In this document: positions 16,122 to 24,506 of the stretch, piece after piece
Layout: every line of letters starts with the position of its first letter
Numbering within the stretch: the first letter of the stretch is position 1
Assembly: GCA_963815505.1 (NCBI GenBank)
Contig: CAWFGU010000005.1
Span: 62,001 to 126,000 of the forward strand
DNA from: CAXBBB01 sp963815505
Lineage (GTDB): Bacteria > Bacteroidota > Rhodothermia > Rhodothermales > BA12
Reading direction: 5' to 3'
Length of the DNA: 64,000 nt
Made by a program: the position numbers and the translations under genes
Notes under the pieces: generated by a model
What the model saw: the letters and a program-made list of their open reading frames with translations, nothing else
The model's database searches: none
Told to the model about the DNA's origin: nothing

Positions 16122-17528
16122 TTACTCGAGTGACTCCGGCAACGGCTCGGCGCGTTTGTCGAGGGAGGACGGGGTGAAGGCGTACCAGTCGACTGTGCGA
16201 GAGACCCACATCACGACGGCCAGCATGACGAGCAGGCCGATGCTTCCGGCCAGCAGGGCGTAGGCGTCGAGTTGGAGTAGGACGTAGAAGTAGCCGTAGA
16301 AGACGGCCAATAGACCGGTCACGACGCCGCTCATGCGCCACGACCCCAAGACGGCGCGTCCGTACATCGCGATTAATCCCAGGATGGCGAGGGCCGATGC
16401 GCCATACGCCACGCCGAACGGAACGAACTCGGCCAGCGAGAGCAGCAGCAGGTAGAACAGCGCGACCGCGCAGCCGACGAGCAGGTACTGCAGCGGGTGG
16501 ATGCGGCGTCCGCCGAGCACTTCGACGAAGAAGAACGTCGTGAACGTGAGCAGCACGAACAGGAAGCCGTACTCCGACGCGCGCTCGGCCTGCTGGTACA
16601 CGTTCGCTGTCTCGATCAGCCGCACGCCGACGGCCTGCCCGTCCACATCGCTCCGTCCGCTCCCCCGGTATGCGGCTTCGATCATCATCTCGTCGCCGTC
16701 GAACGATCCGTCGAGGAGCGAGGGCGAGGCGTCGTTGCGGAAGACCTGGGGGTAGCCGCGGTTGAGAAACAGCACGCGCCAGTCTGCCTCGAAACCGGCG
16801 TCGGTGACTTCGCGCGTCCGGGCGGCGAACGCGCCGACGAACGACGGCGACGGCCACGACGAGCGCATCGCCACGTCGGTCGATTTGCCCAGCGGGACGA
16901 CGCGCAGACTCTGGCTTCCGCGCACTTGAACGTCCGCCGTCACCCGAACCGGCGCGGCGCCCGGCGTGATAGGCAGTAACTCGGCGGGGAGTCGCGCCTC
17001 GACAGCATTTGGCAGCAGGTTGGCCTCGGACGCGGGAACGGTTTCGAGCGTCCGCCCACCCCAGACCGGGGCTACCAGCGACTGAAGTCCGCTGGGATCG
17101 CTGACGCCCATCAGCAGCCGCGCGTCGGCCCAGATCAGAGACGACTCAGGCACGCGCGCCGCTGCCAAGTCGAGCGGCCCGAACTGCGCGTCGATGCGGA
17201 CGGTCGTCTCGAACAGCGTGACACGGAAGATGCCCCGCTTGCGGACCTGAGGCGACAGGTCGGCGTCATATGAGAGGCTGTCGGGCAGGAAGTAGACGGT
17301 CCCGCTGCGCTCACCCGTCGTCTCGGTTTTGGGAATGCGGTAGGGCACGGCCAGCAGCGGCCCGGCGATGGTCTGCGGCCCGCCCCACATCTCGGCTACG
17401 TCTTGGGTGGCAGTGCGCTTCATCTGCTGCCGCTCGCGCACCAGTCCGTCGAGCATCGCCAGCGGCACCAAGAGCATGAGCAGGAGCACGCCGATGGCGA
17501 GGACTTTGAAGGTGAGCGAGCGGGTCAT
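16122..17528 (-). CDS. creD: CreD-family inner membrane protein
   Basis: 468 residues. One N-terminal helix (MTRSLTFKVLAIGVLLLMLL), a large periplasmic domain (~residues 30-320) with the family motifs RERQQMKRTATQDVAEMWGG and GPLLAVPYR, then a block of five or six helices (~325-450) including FLFVLLTFTTFFFVEVLGG and the conserved RRIHPLQYLLVGCA. CreD is linked to envelope integrity and colicin or beta-lactam phenotypes in Enterobacteria; its biochemistry is unknown. No creB/creC two-component pair is adjacent. A TCCCTTTG stretch 22 bp before the ATG resembles the -7 box seen at other genes here. Length is usual for the family. Confidence 0.9.
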   Translation of the reverse strand: MTRSLTFKVLAIGVLLLMLLVPLAMLDGLVRERQQMKRTATQDVAEMWGGPQTIAGPLLAVPYRIPKTETTGERSGTVYFLPDSLSYDADLSPQVRKRGIFRVTLFETTVRIDAQFGPLDLAAARVPESSLIWADARLLMGVSDPSGLQSLVAPVWGGRTLETVPASEANLLPNAVEARLPAELLPITPGAAPVRVTADVQVRGSQSLRVVPLGKSTDVAMRSSWPSPSFVGAFAARTREVTDAGFEADWRVLFLNRGYPQVFRNDASPSLLDGSFDGDEMMIEAAYRGSGRSDVDGQAVGVRLIETANVYQQAERASEYGFLFVLLTFTTFFFVEVLGGRRIHPLQYLLVGCAVALFYLLLLSLAEFVPFGVAYGASALAILGLIAMYGRAVLGSWRMSGVVTGLLAVFYGYFYVLLQLDAYALLAGSIGLLVMLAVVMWVSRTVDWYAFTPSSLDKRAEPLPESLE

Positions 17529-17734
17529 GGAGTGGAATGCGTTTGGAGTCCAAAGGGAACGCTCAACCTACCCCATATGGCGTCTGAGAGTTGTGGGGCG
17601 CGCCTAAGGAGTATCTAAGCACCGTCAAAGGAGACGTGATGACGCTGATGTACGCCCTTCGAGGAGTTTCGGTGAGCGGCACGTCTGCCTACCCGGTGCG
17701 GCAACCACCGTCGGCACCGCTGCGTCTCCAGCCC

Positions 17735-18370
17735 ATGACCTCCGATCTGCTACCCGACCTCCAACCTGACGTGCTACTGGGCGCCTACGCGCAAGGTCTT
17801 TTTCCGATGGACGACGAGGCAGGCAATCTCCGTTGGTTTCGTCCCCAACTGCGCGGCATACTCCCGCTGGACGATGGATTCCACGTCGGCAAGAACCTGC
17901 GCAAACGTGTCCGGCAGCAGCGGTGGGACGTGACGACGGATCGCGATTTCGAGGCGGTCATGAGCGCGTGCGCCGAGGGGCGCGAGATGTGGATCAGCGA
18001 TCGGATGATCGCGGCGTATGCCCGGCTGCACGAGTTGGGGTGGGCGCACTCGGTCGAGGTCTGGCAAGACGGCGAGTTGATCGGGGGGCTGTACGGCGTC
18101 ACCATCGGTGGCGCGTTTTGCGGCGAGTCGATGTTCAGCCGCTCCACGGACGCTAGTAAGGTCGCGCTCGTCTGGCTCGTCGGTACGCTGCGGCGGCAGG
18201 GCTTTCGGCTGCTCGATACGCAGTGGACGACCGACCACCTGGTGCAATTCGGCGCGTACGAGGTAGAGGCAGACCGTTACGAACAACTGCTCGCCCGCGC
18301 GCTTACCATACGTCCCGCATGGCCCCATACGTTGGCCTATCCCGATACCGTCGTTCCCCTCTCTTCCTGA
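17735..18370 (+). CDS. aat: Leucyl/phenylalanyl-tRNA--protein transferase
   Basis: 211 residues. Transfers Leu or Phe from aminoacyl-tRNA to proteins with N-terminal Arg/Lys, feeding the N-degron pathway. Family hallmarks are all present: GAYAQGLFPM (residues ~13-22), RWFRPQLRGILPLD, WISDRMIAAYARLHELGWAHSVE (broken here for length into WISDRMIAAY and LHELGWAHSVE), GGLYGVTIGGAFCGESMFSR, ALVWLVGTLRRQGF and LLDTQWTTDHLVQFGA. The ATG at 17735 fits the usual N-terminus; the region upstream to 17591 is poor sequence. Four bases separate it from the DUF1460 gene, so both are likely one transcript. Confidence 0.94.
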   Translation: MTSDLLPDLQPDVLLGAYAQGLFPMDDEAGNLRWFRPQLRGILPLDDGFHVGKNLRKRVRQQRWDVTTDRDFEAVMSACAEGREMWISDRMIAAYARLHELGWAHSVEVWQDGELIGGLYGVTIGGAFCGESMFSRSTDASKVALVWLVGTLRRQGFRLLDTQWTTDHLVQFGAYEVEADRYEQLLARALTIRPAWPHTLAYPDTVVPLSS

Positions 18371-18374
18371 CCTC

Positions 18375-19259
18375 ATGCGCCTCCTCTCCACCTTTTTCGC
18401 GCTCCTCCTGTTCGTCGGATGCGCGGACGATGCCCCCGATTCTGCGCCTAACACCGTCTCCGTCAACCAGCCCATCGAATCAGGCGATGCCGACTTCGAT
18501 AGGGTGATGACGATGGCGCGCGAGCAGAACCTGAGCGAGCGTCCCATCGGCGAAATCATGCAGACGCTCGGACTCGAGCTGCGCGGCGCTCCGTACGTCG
18601 CCGGGATGCTCGACGAACCCGAAGGCGAAGAACTCATCGCCCGCCTCGATCAGTTCGATTGCGTCCTGTTTGTCGAGAGCCTGCTCGCCCTCGCGCGGGG
18701 CATTCAGGCCGACGACTACAGCTATCAGGGCTACGTGGATCGCGTCGAAGAAGTCCGCTACCGCAACTCCGACATCGGCGGCGGCTACTGCGAGCGCCTG
18801 CACTACTGGTCCGACTGGATTCGCACCAACGAGCAGCGCGGCGTCATCGACGCGATCACGGACGATCTGGGCGGCGACGTGCTCGACAAACAGATCAACT
18901 TCATGACGACCAAACGCGAATCCTACCCGCGCCTCGCCGCCAGCGACAGCCTGTTCGACGAGATGAAGCAGGTCGAAGCCAGTCTCGCCGACCTAGACCT
19001 CTACTACATCCCTCAGGACCGCATCGCCGACGTGTACGACCAGCTCCAGGCGGGCGACATCATCGCGACGGCAACCGACATCGAAGGCCTCGACGTGACC
19101 CACACCGGCTTCGTCTACAAACCCGGAGACGGGTCGACCGGCTTCCTCCACGCCTCGACGACCAACGGCGTCACCACTTCGCCCGACCTCGCATCCTACA
19201 TCCAGGGCAACCGCGTCCAGATCGGCATCGTCGTCGCCCGACCCATCGACAACCGGTAG
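18375..19259 (+). CDS. DUF1460 N-acetylmuramoyl-L-alanine amidase-like lipoprotein
   Basis: 294 residues. A lipoprotein signal (MRLLSTFFALLLFVGC) targets it to the envelope. The DUF1460 (PF07313) fold is shown by the catalytic-cysteine motif FDCVLFVESLLALARG (~residue 95-110), the aromatic block GGYCERLHYWSDWIRTNE, LQAGDIIATAT and the His motif DVTHTGFVY near residue 240. A structure-based family link makes these NlpC/P60-like amidases that recycle muropeptides. Closely follows aat. The 180 bp after it contain only a short GC hairpin (19323-19338) and the pfkA promoter region. Confidence 0.88.
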   Translation: MRLLSTFFALLLFVGCADDAPDSAPNTVSVNQPIESGDADFDRVMTMAREQNLSERPIGEIMQTLGLELRGAPYVAGMLDEPEGEELIARLDQFDCVLFVESLLALARGIQADDYSYQGYVDRVEEVRYRNSDIGGGYCERLHYWSDWIRTNEQRGVIDAITDDLGGDVLDKQINFMTTKRESYPRLAASDSLFDEMKQVEASLADLDLYYIPQDRIADVYDQLQAGDIIATATDIEGLDVTHTGFVYKPGDGSTGFLHASTTNGVTTSPDLASYIQGNRVQIGIVVARPIDNR

Positions 19260-19442
19260 CTCAGGGGCTTTCATGCGCTGGTCTCGCAACCTGACGAGCG
19301 AGGACTTCAGGACGGGCGGTCGGCGGGCGATTGCCCGCTTCGAATCCGTTTATCTGGCGCGCCCGGCGTGACGATTGTGCGGAGGTGTGACCAGAGTGCT
19401 GCCGGTGCGTTTCTTTGATAGACTCCACGACCCGACTTGCAT

Positions 19443-20426
19443 ATGGCCGAACTGAACCGCATCGCCGTCTACACGTCCGGCGGCGACGCTCCCGGAATGA
19501 ACGCCTGCGTCCGCGCCGTCGTGCGGACAGCCGTCGCCAATGACCTGGAAGTGATCGGCATTCGCAGAGGCTACGCAGGAATGATCGACGGCGACTTCGT
19601 CGAGATGGACGGGCGCTCGGTCAGCAACATCGTTCAGCTGGGCGGCACCATCCTCAAAAGCGCGCGCTCCAAAGCGTTCCAGACGCCCGAGGGCCGCGCC
19701 AAAGCCGGAGACAACCTGCGCGCTGCGGGCGTCGATGCGCTGGTCGGCATCGGCGGCGACGGGACGTTTCGCGGTGCCGTCTATTTCCACGAGGAGCACG
19801 GCTTTCCGGTCATCGGCTGCCCCGGCACGATCGACAACGACTTGTTCGGGACAGACGAAACGATCGGCTACGACACAGCCCTAAACACGGCCATTGAGAA
19901 CATCGATCGCATCCGCGACACCGCCGACGCGCACGACCGGCTGTTCCTCATCGAAGTGATGGGGCGCGACGCGGGCTTCATCGCGCTCAACTGCGCGATA
20001 GGCGGCGGCGCCGAGATGGTGCTCATTCCCGAAACCATCGCTAACCTGGACGACATCAAGGACCGCGTGCTGACGCTGATGCTGGCTCAAACGCGCTCGT
20101 CTATCGTCGTCGTGGCCGAAGGCGAAGAGTTGGGAGGAGCTGCCGCTCTCGAAACGGCTTTTCGAGCCGATCCGTCGTTCGATTCGATCGACCTGCGCGT
20201 CTGCGTCTTGGGTCACATCCAGCGGGGGGGAGCGCCATCGGCGAGGGACCGCGTGTTGGCCTCGCGGATGGGCGTCGGTGCCATCGAAGCGCTGATCGAA
20301 GGGCACACCAATGTCATGGTCGGTGTCCAGAACGGCGAGGTGCGCCTGACGACGATGCGGAGCGTGTGGAGCCGAAAGAAGAACATCAACTTCGAGCTTC
20401 TCAAACTGACGCAGCTGCTCTCGTAA
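19443..20426 (+). CDS. pfkA: ATP-dependent 6-phosphofructokinase
   Basis: 327 residues; phosphorylates fructose 6-phosphate in glycolysis. ATP site: TSGGDAPGMNACVRAVVR at the N-terminus and GIGGDGTFRGA (~residue 100). The catalytic motif is CPGTIDNDLFGTDETIGYD (~123-142) with the catalytic Asp in T-I-D-N-D; EVMGRDAGFIAL and HIQRGGAPSARDR supply substrate contacts. The Gly after G-G-D-G (rather than Lys) indicates the ATP- rather than PPi-dependent branch. The ATG at 19443 is used rather than the TTG two codons earlier. A TTTCTTTG box 25 bp upstream resembles the -7 element of this lineage. Confidence 0.94.
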   Translation: MAELNRIAVYTSGGDAPGMNACVRAVVRTAVANDLEVIGIRRGYAGMIDGDFVEMDGRSVSNIVQLGGTILKSARSKAFQTPEGRAKAGDNLRAAGVDALVGIGGDGTFRGAVYFHEEHGFPVIGCPGTIDNDLFGTDETIGYDTALNTAIENIDRIRDTADAHDRLFLIEVMGRDAGFIALNCAIGGGAEMVLIPETIANLDDIKDRVLTLMLAQTRSSIVVVAEGEELGGAAALETAFRADPSFDSIDLRVCVLGHIQRGGAPSARDRVLASRMGVGAIEALIEGHTNVMVGVQNGEVRLTTMRSVWSRKKNINFELLKLTQLLS

Positions 20427-20658
20427 CGGGCAGATACGCAAGAGCCTTGCGCGTCGTGTCGGTCTCCTTCGTCGGTATCCCCGCCAACGCAGAGATTCGG
20501 CAGGCGAGCTGGACCGATAGCGCCAGATCGTGAACCACGATGCCGCCGGCCTATCTGTGTAGGGGGAGCTGCATGGTAGGTGACGGGCACGCTGTCGCCT
20601 GCTTATTCGACTTCAGCCTGTGTAACGGGGTCACGTTCGCCTTCCGTAGGAGCGACCT

Positions 20659-21438
20659 GTGGGTTGCCGAGGGTCCACCATCGTTGGCAAGACGAGCCCT
20701 AACCGTGTACTCGATATCCTGCCGAACAGACTCGTTTGTGAAATAACTGCATGGGCGATAAGGTTTAACCCAACGTTTATGTTGAACCTGCGAAGTATGA
20801 GCGCGGCTTCCCATTTGGCAGGCTCGTACCGCGACGCCGGTCGCATGGAGAAAGCTACCGATCTCCGGCGCCTGATCTTCGAGACGAGGCGGCGCATTCT
20901 TGGACCGAATCATCCGTCCACCGCTGTCGCCATGGCGTTTCTAGGTGAGCAGTTGCTTCTGGCCGGAGACGACGCAGAGTATGAACGCTACCTGGGCCTC
21001 GCGTCCACAGCACTGCTGAATCTGTGTGGCGAGGAGCGGTGGTTCACGCGCACGTGCTTCGAGAGCCGGGCGCGCGTCCGTAACAACCTGGGCCGCTACG
21101 GCTCGGCAGACGAGGCAGCTCGTACCGCGGTCGGTATGCGCCAGCGATCCATCGCGCAACGAAAGATCGAGAGAGCGGGCACTGCGGCCAGCAACGAGAA
21201 CTACACCATGCCTATGGGGACCACGTTGGTGGAACTGGCCCGCGCTCTGGCTGGCCAGCAGAGAAGCGATGAGGCTCGGCAGGTCCTGCAAGAGGCGCGT
21301 CCGCATCTTTTACATCGTGAGACCTCCAGAAGGCGAGAACCGATTCGCTAGCGTGGGCTAGTGGCCTATCAGGTTCTCGGCGCCGAGTTGGGCGACGTGC
21401 CGGACCTCTCGCCTGGCGAGGTGTTGGTCTCGCGATAG
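20659..21438 (+). pseudogene. Remnant of a TPR-repeat protein (serine/threonine kinase-associated type)
   Basis: A readable stretch (20659-21351) ends in poor sequence and its continuation is found in another frame up to a stop at 21436-21438 (VAYQVLGAELGDVPDLSPGE). The recognisable part is tetratricopeptide-like: MSAASHLAGSYRDAGRMEKA, RRILGPNHPSTAVAMAFLGE, RVRNNLGRYGSADEAARTAV and LVELARALAGQQRSDEARQV. The phrase L-G-P-N-H-P-S-T is characteristic of the long TPR tails of bacterial serine/threonine kinases. The kinase domain is absent; 20427-20658 has nothing recognisable. Overall 20427-21600 is a 1.2-kb stretch with no intact gene and visibly lower GC around 20700-20800, so it looks like the tail end of a deleted gene. 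Confidence 0.55.
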
Positions 21439-21622
21439 CGCAACTCGCTTGCAGGATACCGATGAGCAGAAGCTGGATGGAGCGGGAGAGATATAGCTTT
21501 CCCGACTCCGTGGGAGACCGTGTGGGGACATGGAGAGTCGAGGGCTGGTCGGTGCCTTCTTTTCAGCGCGCATCTTAGCTCCGGCGGGGTGGCGTATGAC
21601 GGGCTTGAAGAGCGGACTGCCG

Positions 21623-21644
21623 ATTTTTAGTCTTGGCTAAAAAT
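21623..21644. promoter_or_regulatory. DtxR/MntR-like operator palindrome before the metal ABC operon
   Basis: A perfect palindrome with 8-bp arms, ATTTTTAG-TCTTGG-CTAAAAAT, followed by an A-rich tract, 65 bp before the ATG of the metal-binding lipoprotein. A TTTAG...CTAAA core is the general form of DtxR/MntR/TroR-type sites, and the following genes are a Mn/Zn/Fe importer, which such repressors commonly control. There is no GC stem and no T-tract, so a terminator is unlikely. The repressor gene is not in this window. Confidence 0.6.
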
Positions 21645-21708
21645 AAAAAAGAAGGGCAGAACAACGGCTGCGGGGCGTCTGTATGCGCGACCAACTTCAC
21701 TCGATGCC

Positions 21709-22629
21709 ATGCGCCTACTCTTCCTCTTTTGCCTCGTCGCTCTTTCCGCGTGTCAGCCGCAGACCCAAGAGCGAGGGGAGGGGCCGATCCGCATAGTGGC
21801 TACGACGAGCATTGTGGGCGATCTGGCGCGGCAAATTGCGGGCGATGCGGCGAGCGTCGAGAGCCTGATGGGCGCCGGCGTCGATCCGCACCTGTACCAG
21901 GCGTCGCAGGGAGACGTGCAGAAGTTGGGGAACGCGGCTCTGATCTTATACAGCGGGCTGCACCTCGAGGGGCGGATGGAGGAGGTGTTCGAGCAGATGG
22001 ACCGGCTGGGGCGCCCGACGTTCGCCGTTACCGAGAACCTGCGGCGCGACAGCCTGGTGGCATCGGCCAACTACCCCGGGCAGGCCGATCCGCACGTTTG
22101 GATGAGCGTCCCCCTATGGCGCAGCGCTGCCGAGCGCACAGCCCAGACGCTGATGGACTTCGATCCTCAGAATGCCGAAGCGTACCGCTCCAACCGAGAC
22201 GCTTACCTCGCCCGGCTCGACGCGCTGGACGATGAGCTGCGGACGATCCTCGCTCGCGTCCCCGCCGATCGCCGCGTTCTGGTGACGGCGCACGACGCGT
22301 TCAACTACTTTGGGCGGACGTACGGTTTTCAGGTCGAAGGCTTGCAGGGCATCTCGACGGCGACCGAAGCCGGAACCGCCGATGTGCAGCGCTTGGCCGC
22401 TTCGATAGCCGACCGGCGGATCCCGGCCATCTTCGTCGAGTCGAGTGTGTCGCCGCGCAGCATCGAAGCGGTTCAAGAAGCCGTGAGATCGCGCGGGCAC
22501 GACGTGCAGATCGGCGGCAGCCTGTTCTCGGACGCGCTGGGCGACGACGGCACGCCCGAAGACACCTACGAGGGCATGATGCGCTACAACATCACGACCA
22601 TCGCCGATGCACTCGCCCCAGACGCATGA
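21709..22629 (+). CDS. Metal ABC transporter substrate-binding lipoprotein (Mn/Zn/Fe, cluster A-I)
   Basis: 306 residues with a lipobox (LFCLVALSAC). Captures a divalent metal outside the inner membrane and delivers it to the permease. The expected metal ligands are visible: His in GVDPHLYQAS (~residue 63), His in DPHVWMS (~128), His in VTAHDAFNYFGRTYG (~193) and an acidic residue in GGSLFSDALG (~275). There is no long His-rich loop, which favours Mn or Fe over the ZnuA type, but specificity cannot be settled from sequence. Its stop overlaps the start of the ATPase gene (ATGA), so the operon is translationally coupled. Confidence 0.92.
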   Translation: MRLLFLFCLVALSACQPQTQERGEGPIRIVATTSIVGDLARQIAGDAASVESLMGAGVDPHLYQASQGDVQKLGNAALILYSGLHLEGRMEEVFEQMDRLGRPTFAVTENLRRDSLVASANYPGQADPHVWMSVPLWRSAAERTAQTLMDFDPQNAEAYRSNRDAYLARLDALDDELRTILARVPADRRVLVTAHDAFNYFGRTYGFQVEGLQGISTATEAGTADVQRLAASIADRRIPAIFVESSVSPRSIEAVQEAVRSRGHDVQIGGSLFSDALGDDGTPEDTYEGMMRYNITTIADALAPDA

Positions 22630-23402
22630 GCGATTCGCCTGACCCGACCGCTGTGCCCGTTAAGGACCACTTTGGCGAACCCGCACTGGCCGTCGACGAT
22701 CTGACCGTCGCTTATGCCGAAAAGCCGGTTTTGTGGGACATCGACTTGCGCGTCCAGGCCGGTCGGCTCATGGCGATCGTCGGCCCCAACGGCGCGGGTA
22801 AGACGACGCTCATCAAAGCCATTCTGGGACTGACGCCGCGCGCCGCCGGAGAAGTGCGCATCTTCGGTCAGCCGTACCAGCGCGCGCGTCGCAGAGTCGG
22901 CTACGTGCCGCAGCGCGGAAGCGTCGACTGGGACTTTCCGACGACCGTGCGCGACGTGGTGACGATGGGCCTGTACGGATCGCTCGGCTGGTTCAAGCGC
23001 CCCGGCAAACGCGAACGCGACCTGGCCGACGCCGCCATCGCCCAGGTCGGACTGGATGGACTTGCCGACCGCCAGATCGCCCAGCTCAGCGGCGGGCAGC
23101 AGCAGCGCACGTTCCTCGCCCGCGCCCTCGTTCAGGACGCCGACCTCTACTTCATGGACGAGCCGTTCCAGGGCGTCGACGCAACGACCGAGCGCGCCGT
23201 GATCGACCTGCTCCGTGACCTGCGCAGCCGAGGTAAGACCGTTCTCGTCGTTCATCACGACCTCCAGACCGTGCCCGACTACTTCGACGACGTGCTCCTG
23301 CTCAACGTCGAGAAAATCGCCGCCGGTCCGGTCGCCGACGTGTTCACGGACGAGAATCTGCGGCGCGCGTATGGCGGACGTTTGGCGCTGTTGGACGCAT
23401 GA
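22626..23402 (+). CDS. Metal ABC transporter ATP-binding protein
   Basis: 258 residues. Walker A GPNGAGKTT (~residue 58), Q-loop VGYVPQRGSVDWDFPTTVRD (the W-D-F-P-x-T is typical of Mn/Zn importers), signature LSGGQQQRTFLARAL, Walker B ADLYFMDEPFQGVD and the switch His in VLVVHHDLQTV. Drives import by the two permeases downstream. Overlaps the binding-protein gene by 4 bp. A 201-bp spacer carrying a repeat element separates it from the first permease. Confidence 0.94.
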   Translation: MSDSPDPTAVPVKDHFGEPALAVDDLTVAYAEKPVLWDIDLRVQAGRLMAIVGPNGAGKTTLIKAILGLTPRAAGEVRIFGQPYQRARRRVGYVPQRGSVDWDFPTTVRDVVTMGLYGSLGWFKRPGKRERDLADAAIAQVGLDGLADRQIAQLSGGQQQRTFLARALVQDADLYFMDEPFQGVDATTERAVIDLLRDLRSRGKTVLVVHHDLQTVPDYFDDVLLLNVEKIAAGPVADVFTDENLRRAYGGRLALLDA

Positions 23403-23518
23403 GGATGGGCCACTTAGACGTACTGGATGTTACGCTGAGGCGGGCGAGACACGTGTCTCCCCTGCGCGGTATGGTGGTCGCAACCTGCTTTCCCTCGCCT
23501 ACCTCTTTCCTTGCCGAC

Positions 23519-23600
23519 CGTCATCCCTGCGAAGGCAGGAATCTACAACTGCCTGCCGAGTCGAAGCCCGTGACTCTGCATCCCACCCCTGTGAGGCTGG
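23519..23600. repeat. Repeat element inserted within the metal ABC operon
   Basis: Contains the palindromic core cgtcatccctgcgaaggcag with the hairpin CCTGC-GAAG-GCAGG, then a less regular part ending just before the permease ATG. The core is of the widely distributed bacterial type whose translation reads VIPAKAG or SSLRRQES. It accounts for most of an otherwise unexpected 201-bp gap between two genes of a tightly packed operon. Confidence 0.5.
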
Positions 23601-23603
23601 CGC

Positions 23604-24506
23604 ATGAGTGACCTGATCACGCTCGATTACACGCTGCGGCTCGTCACGCTGGGCGCCGCTCTGCTCGGGGCGACGAGCGGGGCGTTGGGAGCGTTCGCCG
23701 TGTTGCGCGGGCAGAGTCTGCTGGGCGACGCGATCTCGCACGCGGCGTTGCCGGGCGTTGCGCTGACGTTTCTGCTCTTCGGTACCAAAGCGCCGCTTGC
23801 GCTGCTGTGCGGAGCTGCCGTGACGGGGTGGTTAGCCGCCCGAGCCGTAGCCAGAGTTTCGGAGACGAGTAGGGTGCGCTACGATAGCGCGCTGGCAACG
23901 GGCCTTTCGGTGTTCTTCGGACTGGGGTTGGTCCTACTGACCGTTATCCAGAAGCAGCCAAACGCAGCCCAAGCCGGACTCGACCGCTTCCTGTTCGGGC
24001 AAGCCGCTGCGCTGCTCGCACGCGACGTCTGGACGATGGCGGCGTTCGCTCTGGTCGCCTTGGTGCTGATGCTCGTGTTTTGGAAAGAGCTCAAACTGCT
24101 CGTCTTCGACGCAGCATTCCTCGAAGCGTCCGGGTTCTCGCGCTATAGGATGGAGTTGCTGCTGATGCTACTGCTCGTATTGTCGATCGTCGCCGGGTTG
24201 CAGATGGTCGGTGTGGTGCTGATGAGTGCACTCGTCGTCGCGCCCGGCGTCGCGGCGCGGCAGTGGACGGATCGGCTGGGGCCTATGGTGGCGCTCTCGG
24301 CCCTAGTCGGCGCGGTCAGTGGGGCGGGTGGGGCGCTGGTGAGTGCGCTGACGCCGGGCCTGCCCACGGGGCCTGCAGTCGTCGTCGTGGTCACGGTTCT
24401 GGCCGTCGCATCGCTGCTGTTCGCGCCGCGTAGAGGAGTCGTCGCCCGAGCGATCCGGCTGCGCAGGCTGCGTCGAGATCCGACCGCACATCCGGTTGTG
24501 CGATGA
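23604..24506 (+). CDS. Metal ABC transporter permease, first subunit
   Basis: 300 residues with eight or so hydrophobic helices. Family features of the ABC-3 permeases: AFAVLRGQSLLGDAISHAALPGV (~residues 32-55, held here in two parts: GDAISHAALPG is the conserved S-H-A-x-L-P-G motif), FWKELKLLVFDAAFLEASGF (~155-175) and VVLMSALVVAPGVAARQW (~205). Conducts the metal ion across the inner membrane with its partner encoded just downstream (4-bp overlap, ATGA). A short arginine-rich tail replaces any extra domain. Confidence 0.92.
   Translation: MSDLITLDYTLRLVTLGAALLGATSGALGAFAVLRGQSLLGDAISHAALPGVALTFLLFGTKAPLALLCGAAVTGWLAARAVARVSETSRVRYDSALATGLSVFFGLGLVLLTVIQKQPNAAQAGLDRFLFGQAAALLARDVWTMAAFALVALVLMLVFWKELKLLVFDAAFLEASGFSRYRMELLLMLLLVLSIVAGLQMVGVVLMSALVVAPGVAARQWTDRLGPMVALSALVGAVSGAGGALVSALTPGLPTGPAVVVVVTVLAVASLLFAPRRGVVARAIRLRRLRRDPTAHPVVR

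Noticed and set aside
19320..19360. TTCGAATCC resembling a tRNA T-loop
   Set aside because: No matching T-stem, anticodon arm or acceptor stem can be drawn; only an isolated 6-bp GC hairpin precedes it.
21623..21644. Palindrome as an intrinsic terminator
   Set aside because: The stem is almost all A-T and no upstream gene needs termination there; an operator fits better.
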